From NCBI GenBank assembly GCA_011525445.1, contig WTGE01000430.1, positions 1-15,860 of the forward strand: a stretch of 15,860 nucleotides of DNA, in the 5' to 3' direction. The notes beneath the pieces are model-generated. The model saw nothing but the letters and a program-made list of their open reading frames with translations. It did no database searches and had not been told where the DNA came from. Below are positions 1-5,968 of this stretch, piece after piece (position 1 is the first letter of the stretch; each line of letters begins with the position of its first letter). The translations under genes and the position numbers were made by a program. The DNA is from Synechococcus sp. CO36386bin_37. GTDB taxonomy: Bacteria > Cyanobacteriota > Cyanobacteriia > PCC-6307 > Cyanobiaceae.

Positions 1-19
1 AAAGAGAAGCGTCAACGAT

Positions 20-751
20 CTACTCTACACCTGCCAGTTCTGCTCCTAGATAAGCCACGAATAATGTCAGTAAAACCGCTAGGAAAACTCTGCCATCATC
101 AACAACATTACGCATCCACAAACGAAGCCCTAGCAAGCGCATACCCCAGACCACTGCAACAGCAAACACACTGATTTTGATCAACAACGCAATCAAGCTG
201 ATTGGCGTGAGATTGCCCCTCCCCAGTCCTAGGGCGATGGCCAGCAACACAAGGGCTGCGATATCAGTGAGGATCGTGCTGCCAACGCTGACGATGACGG
301 ATTCATCACCCTGCGCCCCGTAACTCCGAACGATCGGATAACCCAGTGGAGTGTGTGTGGCCATCAGAGCTCCAAGCAAGAGGCTTGGGACCAATGGAAA
401 TCCGAAAAGGGTACCGATCCCGAATCCGGTTCCCACCCCAAGCACAAAGATCAAGGCTCCAAACGTTACGGATCGGCGTTTGACTCTGTTGAATTCCTCT
501 AGATCAATTTCCAAGCCCACAGTGAACAGTAAATAGATCGCCCCGATATCAGAGAGCAGAGTGATTGTTTCCCCTTGTGCGTCGATCCATTGCAAGACAT
601 GGGGGCCAACCACTACGCCCGCCGCCAACAGTCCAACAAGATCAGGAAGTCTTAATCGTCTCGTTAAAGGTGGAATTAGAACGCTAATTGCAACAAGTTG
701 AGCAAAAATGCCCAACGGATGATGCATCAGGTGGGATAGCGAAGTGGCCAT
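20..751 (-). CDS. CPA2-type Na+(K+)/H+ antiporter, N-terminal half, ended by an in-frame stop
   Basis: This is a membrane protein of the KefB/CPA2 monovalent cation:proton antiporter family, which exchanges Na+ or K+ for protons across the plasma membrane. What is seen: hydrophobic segments throughout, the family-typical stretch FTVGLEIDL (residues 76-84), THTPLGYPIVR (132-142), and a TD pair (162-163) inside a membrane segment where this family carries its ion-binding acidic residue. Family members normally have about 12 membrane segments and at least 380 residues; this frame gives only 243, ending with TAG at 20-22. The codons after the stop, in the same frame, read I-V-D-A-S-L, close to the IVGAFL expected right after AGVE in homologues, so the gene is probably interrupted rather than naturally short. 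The ATG at 749-751 lies 42 nt after the ABC transporter gene, so the two are probably cotranscribed. The family call is firm; whether a functional protein is made is doubtful. Confidence 0.8.
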   Translation of the reverse strand: MATSLSHLMHHPLGIFAQLVAISVLIPPLTRRLRLPDLVGLLAAGVVVGPHVLQWIDAQGETITLLSDIGAIYLLFTVGLEIDLEEFNRVKRRSVTFGALIFVLGVGTGFGIGTLFGFPLVPSLLLGALMATHTPLGYPIVRSYGAQGDESVIVSVGSTILTDIAALVLLAIALGLGRGNLTPISLIALLIKISVFAVAVVWGMRLLGLRLWMRNVVDDGRVFLAVLLTLFVAYLGAELAGVE

Positions 752-793
752 CGGTGCAATCTTGAATGAATGGTGCTTGTTTCAGTGTTTTGT

Positions 794-2608
794 TTAAAGT
801 TTCAAGACCTCATCGCAGCGCAGGCCTGCTTGAACCCGCCATAGATCCGAGTAGGCACCCGAGACGTGAAGAAGTTGGTCGTGTGTTCCTTTTTCAACAA
901 TTCGTCCAGCATCCATCACGATGATTTGATCGGCGTGACGCACAGTGCTGAGTCGATGGGCAATGACAAGTGTGGTTCTATTAGCTGTAATGCGCATCAA
1001 TGAGCGCTGAATGGCCGCTTCTGTTTCGTTGTCAACGGCAGCCGTTGCTTCGTCGAGAATGAGTACGGGCACATTCTTCAAAATGGCCCTTGCAAGTGCA
1101 ATGCGTTGTCTCTGCCCGCCCGATAAGCGTTGACCCCGTTCACCGACCAAGGTATTGAAACCCTGGGGGAGGTCTTCAATGAAGGTTAAGGCTTCAGCCT
1201 GTTCTGCCGCCCAAACAATGGACGCTTGAGAAGCATTGACGCATCCGTAACTTATATTTTCGGCAACACTCCCATGGAAAAGGTAAATATCTTGACTCAC
1301 GAGTGCAATGCAACGACGGAGATCCTGCAGGTTTAAAGATGAAATTGGCTGACCATCGAGGGTAATCGTTCCGCTACTGAGAGGATATAATCTAAGTAAT
1401 AATTTAACCAATGAACTTTTCCCTGAACCTGTCGCTCCCACGATTCCAATAGTTTGCCCCGCTGCAATGTGGAGATTAAAATTTTTAAGAAGAGGTTCAC
1501 GATTTCGATAGGCAAACCAAACTTCTTCGTATTTGATTTCGCCAATCACATCGGATGGAGTGAGGCGGGTGCTTCCACCAGATATTTGGATCGGAGTATC
1601 AATGAGGTCTAGGACACGTTGCGTTGAGGCCATTGAACGTTGATATTCATCCAAGGTTCGCCCCAACGTTGTTAATGGCCACAGAAGTCGTTGGGTAATG
1701 AAGACCAAAAAACTATAAGCACCAACATTGATCACACCTCTCCAGGCCTGCATTCCTCCAATTAGTAGGATTGCTAAGAATGCGAATAGGATTGCAAATC
1801 GGATCAGTGGGATGAAGGCAGCTGAGATTCGAATCGCATTACGATTGCATTGTTTGTAGGCATTGCTAGCGCTACGCAGTTGTTCTAATTCCCATGCTTC
1901 AGTGGCAAAGCTTTTAATCGTGAGCATCCCTCCCAGATTGTTTGAGAGTCTTGATGCAAGTTCTCCTGCTTGCTGTCTGACGTCACGATATTTGGGTGCG
2001 AGTTGCTTTTGAAAGTTCAGGGAACCCAGTAAAATGATGGGTATTGGGATAAAGGCGAATATTGCAACGGCTGGATCAATCAACGTCATTGCGCCACCCA
2101 CGAACAGCACCGTGGTCAATAATTGCAGAATTTCGTTTGCGCCATGTTCAAGAAAGCGCTCCAGCTGATTGATATCGTCATTTAAAATTGTAAGTAATCG
2201 TCCAGTGCTATCTCTTTCGAAAAAATCCATCTCTAATTTCTGGAGATGATCATAGGCCTCTAAACGTAGACTATGTTGTGTTGTCTGTGCTAAATTGCGC
2301 CATAAAATTGCATAAAGATATTCGAATAAAGATTCAGCTGTCCAAACAAAAAATGATAAGATGGCGATAACAATGAGCTGGTTTGGAACCGTCTCAGCTC
2401 CTAGTGATGCCAGCCAGGATGTGTCCTGTTGGACCACAACATCGACTGCCAGGCTGATCAGTAATGGCGGTAAAAGATCAAAAAACTTGTTGATGACGGA
2501 GCAGCTGGCCGCCATCCAGACTTTTCTTCTATGAGGCTGAAGATGGCTCAGTAACCGAGGTAGTGCTGGCATCACTGTCGTGCTACCAGCGGGAAACCGT
2601 TTGGACAT
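794..2608 (-). CDS. ABC exporter half-transporter (membrane domain fused to ATPase)
   Basis: This is a 604-residue ABC transporter of the MsbA/MdlB type, expected to work as a dimer that exports a lipid, peptide or drug-like substrate from the cytoplasm. The N-terminal part (about 25-320) is the six-helix membrane domain. The ATPase domain follows, with Walker A GATGSGKS (391-398), the Q-loop region around VSQD (437-440), signature LSGGQ (495-499), Walker B VLILDE (515-520) and switch histidine H551, all intact. The length is normal for the family and there is no frameshift. The start is the ATG at 2606-2608, with no clear Shine-Dalgarno; a possible promoter lies just upstream. The substrate cannot be told from sequence. 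The antiporter gene follows after 42 nt. This is a clear family assignment, but the specific role is unknown. Confidence 0.93.
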   Translation of the reverse strand: MSKRFPAGSTTVMPALPRLLSHLQPHRRKVWMAASCSVINKFFDLLPPLLISLAVDVVVQQDTSWLASLGAETVPNQLIVIAILSFFVWTAESLFEYLYAILWRNLAQTTQHSLRLEAYDHLQKLEMDFFERDSTGRLLTILNDDINQLERFLEHGANEILQLLTTVLFVGGAMTLIDPAVAIFAFIPIPIILLGSLNFQKQLAPKYRDVRQQAGELASRLSNNLGGMLTIKSFATEAWELEQLRSASNAYKQCNRNAIRISAAFIPLIRFAILFAFLAILLIGGMQAWRGVINVGAYSFLVFITQRLLWPLTTLGRTLDEYQRSMASTQRVLDLIDTPIQISGGSTRLTPSDVIGEIKYEEVWFAYRNREPLLKNFNLHIAAGQTIGIVGATGSGKSSLVKLLLRLYPLSSGTITLDGQPISSLNLQDLRRCIALVSQDIYLFHGSVAENISYGCVNASQASIVWAAEQAEALTFIEDLPQGFNTLVGERGQRLSGGQRQRIALARAILKNVPVLILDEATAAVDNETEAAIQRSLMRITANRTTLVIAHRLSTVRHADQIIVMDAGRIVEKGTHDQLLHVSGAYSDLWRVQAGLRCDEVLKL

Positions 2609-2623
2609 TACCGACTACAAGAC

Positions 2624-2653
2624 AATCTATTCAAGCGCGTTTATGCCCCTCAA
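2624..2653 (-). promoter_or_regulatory. Possible sigma70-type promoter of the ABC exporter
   Basis: On the minus strand there is TTGAGG (2648-2653) as a possible -35, an 18-nt spacer, and TAGATT (2624-2629) as a possible -10. This would start transcription near 2617, a few bases before the ATG at 2608. Each hexamer matches the consensus at four of six positions, so the call is tentative. The -35 lies inside one arm of a 12-bp inverted repeat. Confidence 0.28.
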
Positions 2654-2698
2654 CACCCCTCAAAAATTCAGGACGAGCCGATCAAAGAGGGGGTTGAG
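2649..2698. repeat. Long inverted repeat between the RRM gene and the ABC exporter
   Basis: The left arm 2649-2661 (CTCAACACCCCTC) pairs with the right arm 2687-2698 (GAGGGGGTTGAG) over 12 base pairs with one bulged A at 2655. The loop is 25 nt. It sits just beyond the RRM gene terminator and overlaps the possible promoter of the ABC exporter. It could be a second transcription-end structure or a leader hairpin; no T-run follows it on either strand, so a simple terminator is not supported. Confidence 0.45.
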
Positions 2699-2702
2699 CT
2701 CC

Positions 2703-2733
2703 AAAAGCTGGAGACGGTGGCGAGTCCGTCTCC
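2703..2733 (-). terminator. Rho-independent terminator of the RRM gene
   Basis: A perfect 8-bp stem, GGAGACGG (2710-2717) with CCGTCTCC (2726-2733), has an 8-nt loop and begins 11 nt after the RRM gene stop codon. Read on the minus strand it is followed by AGC and then TTTT (2706-2703), a short U-run. GC-rich stem, position and T-tract all fit intrinsic termination of the RRM transcript. Confidence 0.65.
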
Positions 2734-2743
2734 TTACCAGCTC

Positions 2744-3076
2744 TTACCAGCGGTTGCCTCCTCCATAGCCACCGCCATTACCGCCGCCGCCGCCGCCGCC
2801 GCCGTAGCCTCCACGGCCACCACCTCCAGTGCGTTCACGGGGGGTCGCTTTATTCACTCGGATCATGCGACCCATCCATTCCACGTTCTGGAGATCGTCG
2901 ATTGCTTTTTGCTCATCTTCGTCTGATGTCATTTCGACGAATCCGAAGCCGCGCTTGCGACCGGTTTCGCGATCGAGAGGAAGACTGGCACTCTTAACCT
3001 CTCCGTATTGACTGAAAAGATCGAGAAGATCCTCTTGTTCTGCCTGAAAAGACAGATTGCCGATGTAGATGGTCAT
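2744..3076 (-). CDS. Glycine-rich RNA-binding protein with one RRM domain
   Basis: This is a small cytoplasmic RNA-binding protein of the cyanobacterial Rbp family (110 residues, the usual size). The RRM spans about 2-78, with RNP2 IYIGNL (3-8) and RNP1 KRGFGFVEM (41-49), which carry the aromatic residues that stack on RNA bases. Residues 84-108 form a Gly/Tyr/Asn/Arg tail, resembling the cold-inducible Rbp proteins. The tail is encoded partly by a pure GGC run. Start is the ATG at 3074-3076 with AGGA almost touching it upstream. A stem-loop terminator lies directly downstream, so the gene can be its own transcription unit. Known for the family: Rbp proteins rise at low temperature in cyanobacteria and bind or localise mRNAs. 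The presence of deaD nearby fits an RNA-structure and cold-response theme, but cold regulation here is inferred. Confidence 0.93.
   Translation of the reverse strand: MTIYIGNLSFQAEQEDLLDLFSQYGEVKSASLPLDRETGRKRGFGFVEMTSDEDEQKAIDDLQNVEWMGRMIRVNKATPRERTGGGGRGGYGGGGGGGGNGGGYGGGNRW
2781..2804. repeat. (CCG)8 trinucleotide repeat inside the RRM gene
   Basis: Eight uninterrupted CCG units lie on the plus strand (GGC on the coding strand), encoding most of the polyglycine run in the C-terminal tail. Pure triplet repeats change length by slippage without shifting the frame, so tail length may vary between strains. Confidence 0.85.
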
Positions 3077-3402
3077 TTCCTGAGGGGACCGTTGGACATT
3101 TGATCAGTGAAGTTATGGTCCGAAAAGGGAAGTCCTTGATGCTGTAGCTGGAGAGCCGAAGCCTGGGGGAGCGAGCCGATCAGAGCCGAACATGAAGCTG
3201 ATGCTCCACCACGCTACAGGTTTGTCTGATTCCATTTCCGAACAAGAGAAAAGAAACGAGAAAAGCGTCACTCGTCTCGATGATCCGGTCGTTTTTTATC
3301 GGTTGCTGATACCAATTTGGTTTGCTCCGCATTCCGTTTGGTTTGTTGAGGCCATTGGTTTCGCCGATGTTCGATCTCAGATAGGTGATGCCACCTACAG
3401 AT
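3077..3402. other. 326-nt gap without a convincing gene, upstream of the RRM gene
   Basis: Reading frames of 91-97 codons exist on both strands here but show no recognisable domain and overlap each other, so I treat them as chance. The region should hold the promoter and 5' leader of the RRM gene. I see CATAAC as a weak -10 candidate near 3115 (minus strand) without a matching -35. A short hairpin, TAGGTG (3382-3387) with CACCTA (3392-3397), lies just after the preceding gene, and a possible terminator lies at 3241-3276. A long structured leader or a small RNA would also fit. Confidence 0.5.
3241..3276 (-). terminator. Possible weak terminator for the deaD/small secreted protein unit
   Basis: On the minus strand a short stem of six pairs, including one G-U (3271-3276 with 3255-3260), has a 10-nt loop and is followed by the T-rich run TCTTTTCTCTTGTT (3254-3241). 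The stem is short and lies about 127 nt past the stop codon of the preceding gene, so the call is tentative. Confidence 0.28.
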
Positions 3403-3687
3403 TTAGAGCAGTGGGCCAAACTTTTCGGCTGCAAGATCAGTACATCGTTGCTTGGCTTGTTGGATGAAGGCAATCCCTTTCAGTTCTCTGACGAAGCATG
3501 AACAGGTGAAATCACCCATGCCCTCTGGAGGAGTTTGTCCAGCCTGAGACATGGCTGCATGGAAGGCCGTGAGACAAAATTGTTTGATTGTCTTTGAATC
3601 GTCCGATGCTCTTGCCAAGGGATCGATGGTTGTGATCAGCGTTGGCACCAGAAAGAAGCTGATCACAAAGCGATTGAGACGATTCAA
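3403..3687 (-). CDS. Small secreted four-cysteine protein of unknown function
   Basis: I do not recognise a domain in this 94-residue protein. It begins with a plausible signal peptide: two arginines in MNRLNRF, a hydrophobic core (about 8-20), and an ARA-SDD cleavage-type site near residue 27. The mature part of about 67 residues is rich in polar residues and has four cysteines (C38, C62, C64, C82), with C62-S-C64 as a CxC pair, suggesting disulfide bonds or metal binding in the periplasm or thylakoid lumen. The start is a TTG at 3685-3687. It is forced because an in-frame stop (that of deaD) sits two codons upstream; a GTG at codon 8 is the only near alternative and would lose the basic N-terminus. 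It lies 3 nt after deaD and is presumably cotranslated by reinitiation. An AGGA about 10 nt upstream could serve as the ribosome site. Confidence 0.7.
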   Translation of the reverse strand: MNRLNRFVISFFLVPTLITTIDPLARASDDSKTIKQFCLTAFHAAMSQAGQTPPEGMGDFTCSCFVRELKGIAFIQQAKQRCTDLAAEKFGPLL

Positions 3688-3690
3688 GAC

Positions 3691-5481
3691 TCAGGAGTCC
3701 TGTCGGATTTGAAGCTCTCTGTTCATGACTTTGAGTCGTCGCAGAGAATTGAAAATATCCTCTGGCATCCCTTTAGGAAGATCCACAAGGCTATAGGTTT
3801 CGAAAATTTGAATTCGACCGATCATCCGCCCTTGCAGACCCGATTCGTTCGCAATGGCGCCAACGAGGTTGCCTGGTTTAACCCGATCTCGATGACCGAC
3901 TTCAACCCTGAACCGTTCCATATTTTCCTCAGGAGGTCGTGACGAGCGCTCTGGACGACGGCGATCATTTCGATCTCCACGGCGGTCATCCCGTCTGTCG
4001 TTGCGCAATGGTGTCTTCAGCCAGCTTTCATCGCCCTGCACCAGCAGTGGGCCATCACCGACAGCCATTCGCAAGGCTGCCAGGGTGAGTTGGCTGGGTT
4101 CGATGGCAAGCTCTTGGGCCACTCTTTGAATCAGTTCCTGCAACAGAGCGGTTTCTTCTTCGGGTTTTTCAACGCTGGTCGCTGAGGCACTCAGACGAGA
4201 GCGAAGACGATCCAGACGACTTTGGTTGATTTCAGCATTGTTAGGGATATCCATCGGTTCGATCGCCTGCCCCACTGCGCGTTCCAGATTTCCTACGAAT
4301 CGTCGCTCTCTGGGAGTGATAAACAGAATGGCTTCACCGCTGCGGCCAGCTCTGCCGGTGCGACCGATTCGGTGCACATAGGCCTCGCTGTCAAACGGCA
4401 TGTCGTAGTTGATTACGAGACCGATCCGCTCAACATCCAGACCACGGGCAGCAACGTCTGTTGCCACAAGGATGTTGACCGTTCCTTTTCGCAGTCGCTC
4501 CACAGTTCGTTCCCTCTGATTTTGGGGAACGTCTCCATTGAGAACCGCCACGTCGTGTCCTGCGGCCTCAAGGGATTCAGCAACTGTGAGTGTGATGGCC
4601 TTGGTTCGAGCAAAAATGATCACACCTTCACCAGTGACCGCCTCGAGGACCCGGTTGAGTGCTTCCAGCTTGTGGGAGTTCTGCATGGTGATGCAGCGAT
4701 GACGTATTCGTCTTGCTTCTTTCTCTTTCGTCTTGATGGTGATCTCAGCTGGCTCTTGCAGGTAGCGCTTCGAGAGACGTCGGATTTCGTTCGGCATTGT
4801 TGCCGAAAACAGCACAACCTGGCGCTCCTCAGGCAATTGATCGAGAATCCACTCAACATCATCAATGAAGCCCATGCGCAGCATTTCGTCGGCTTCGTCG
4901 AGAACGAGACTTCTCAATCCGCTCGTGTTGAGCGTTCCTTGACGCATGTGATCCATCACGCGGCCTGGTGTACCGACAACAACGTCAACACCGCGTTTGA
5001 GGGCATGGATCTGGGAGCGGAAATCCGATCCTCCGTAGATCGCCAACACATTGAGGTGGGGATGTCCTGCTGAATAAGCCTTGAAGGAATCCGCCACCTG
5101 CATTGCCAGTTCACGGGTTGGTGCCAGAACGAGCACGCTTGGCAGTGGGCTGTCCCCACGCAGCCTCTCCAACAGGGGCAAGGCGAAAGCAGCCGTCTTA
5201 CCGGTGCCCGTCTGGGCTTGACCGACGAGATCTCTCCCGAGCATCAGTTCGGGAATAGCAGCTTTTTGAATGGGGGAAGGTTCTTTGTAACCCTTGGCTG
5301 CAAGGGTTTTGAGTAAGGCTTCGCTGAAACCAAATTCGGAAAAACCAGACGAAGGCTGATCGGTTTCAATCACAGTAGTGAACATTTCACTGGATGCTTC
5401 ATCCGTTGTGGGCGGATTGATCTCAGAGACGCTGAGATCTACTGAACAGGACACTGAGTCCTGAGCTGAGGTATTGGTCAT
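3691..5481 (-). CDS. deaD: DEAD-box ATP-dependent RNA helicase, DeaD/CsdA type
   Basis: This is a cytoplasmic RNA helicase that unwinds RNA duplexes using ATP, with roles in ribosome assembly, mRNA decay and cold adaptation known for the family. Of its 596 residues, the Q-motif region is 47-77 (Q72), motif I AQTGTGKT is 89-96, DEAD is 195-198, SAT is 226-228 and motif VI HRIGRTGR is 370-377, all complete. An Arg/Asp-rich linker (about 493-516) leads to a C-terminal DbpA/CsdA-type RNA-binding domain (about 522-594), which places it with DeaD/CsdA rather than RhlE. The ATG at 5479-5481 lacks a good ribosome site; an alternative is M33, which would still leave the Q motif intact. The first 40 residues are low-complexity and acidic. 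A 123-nt leader with alternative hairpins precedes it, and the small secreted protein follows after 3 nt. Confidence 0.95.
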   Translation of the reverse strand: MTNTSAQDSVSCSVDLSVSEINPPTTDEASSEMFTTVIETDQPSSGFSEFGFSEALLKTLAAKGYKEPSPIQKAAIPELMLGRDLVGQAQTGTGKTAAFALPLLERLRGDSPLPSVLVLAPTRELAMQVADSFKAYSAGHPHLNVLAIYGGSDFRSQIHALKRGVDVVVGTPGRVMDHMRQGTLNTSGLRSLVLDEADEMLRMGFIDDVEWILDQLPEERQVVLFSATMPNEIRRLSKRYLQEPAEITIKTKEKEARRIRHRCITMQNSHKLEALNRVLEAVTGEGVIIFARTKAITLTVAESLEAAGHDVAVLNGDVPQNQRERTVERLRKGTVNILVATDVAARGLDVERIGLVINYDMPFDSEAYVHRIGRTGRAGRSGEAILFITPRERRFVGNLERAVGQAIEPMDIPNNAEINQSRLDRLRSRLSASATSVEKPEEETALLQELIQRVAQELAIEPSQLTLAALRMAVGDGPLLVQGDESWLKTPLRNDRRDDRRGDRNDRRRPERSSRPPEENMERFRVEVGHRDRVKPGNLVGAIANESGLQGRMIGRIQIFETYSLVDLPKGMPEDIFNSLRRLKVMNRELQIRQDS

Positions 5482-5491
5482 TCTGGAGAGG

Positions 5492-5521
5492 CAATCGCCT
5501 GATTGATCCTTTAAATCAGGC
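5492..5521 (-). promoter_or_regulatory. Two mutually exclusive hairpins in the deaD leader
   Basis: Hairpin A pairs GCCTGATT (5497-5504) with AATCAGGC (5514-5521): 8 bp and a 9-nt loop containing AAAGGA on the mRNA strand. Hairpin B pairs CAATC (5492-5496) with GATTG (5501-5505): 5 bp and a 4-nt loop. They share bases 5501-5504, so only one can form at a time. The structures end 10-15 nt before the deaD ATG and could influence ribosome access or autoregulation. The pairing is seen directly; the regulatory role is inferred. Confidence 0.4.
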
Positions 5522-5604
5522 CTGCAACGTCCAATCGGCGTAAGCCGCGCTGTATTGCTTGCCTTTCGATCTAAGGTTGAATGAATATTTTAACATTCTT
5601 GGAG

Positions 5605-5949
5605 TCATCTACCGAAATCATCCTCAAGCCGCTCAATATCGTCTTCTTCAAGAATAGTTCCATGCTGTACTTCTATGATTAAAAGGTCGCCTTTGCCACC
5701 TCTGGCACGGTGAATGGCTCCTTTTGGAATATGGACAGTATCGCCAGCAGAGACTTCCGACCACTCACCCTGATAGAACAGCTCTCCCTGACCTTCAGCC
5801 ACAATCCAGTTTTCGCTTCGATGTTGATGGCGTTGAAGGCTTAACCGTTGCCCTTCTCGGATCAGCAATCGCTTGAGTTTGTAGTGATGCTCATGGCCTA
5901 AGTCTTCGTACCAGCCCCAAGGGCGTTCCACCCTTTCGGTTTTGCTCAT
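5605..5949 (-). CDS. Stand-alone cupin, phosphomannose isomerase type II C-terminal-like
   Basis: This 114-residue single-domain cupin resembles the C-terminal isomerase part of bifunctional ManC/AlgA enzymes (mannose-6-phosphate isomerase / GDP-mannose pyrophosphorylase). The metal-binding signature is present: QRLSLQRHQHRSENW (34-48) gives H41, H43 and E46, and PKGAIHR (75-81) supplies the third histidine, H80. The N-terminal RPWGWYEDL (9-17) is also typical of that family. It may isomerise mannose-6-phosphate and fructose-6-phosphate for GDP-mannose and envelope sugars, but single-domain members are poorly characterised and a different sugar phosphate is possible. The ATG at 5947-5949 has a good ribosome site (GAGGGAG, spacing about 6). 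It follows recD by 19 nt and is probably cotranscribed, with no obvious functional link to RecBCD. Confidence 0.88.
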   Translation of the reverse strand: MSKTERVERPWGWYEDLGHEHHYKLKRLLIREGQRLSLQRHQHRSENWIVAEGQGELFYQGEWSEVSAGDTVHIPKGAIHRARGGKGDLLIIEVQHGTILEEDDIERLEDDFGR

Positions 5950-5968
5950 TCGGTGCTCCCTCGAGTCA

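Noticed and set aside
2674..3182. Repeat CGAGCCGATCA on both sides of the RRM gene (2674-2684 and 3172-3182)
   Set aside because: Eleven-base repeats are expected many times in 16 kb by chance, and there is no sign of a mobile element.
3180..3473. Overlapping frames of 91-97 codons on both strands in the gap before the RRM gene
   Set aside because: No domain, no ribosome site, they overlap each other on opposite strands and the minus one runs into the real secreted-protein gene.
4222..5073. 283-codon plus-strand frame inside deaD
   Set aside because: It is antisense to the conserved helicase core; its length is explained by codon bias of the real gene, and the product shows no family features.
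5581..5599. GAATG...CATTC inverted repeat after the cupin gene as a terminator
   Set aside because: Only 5 AT-rich pairs, no following T-run; too weak.
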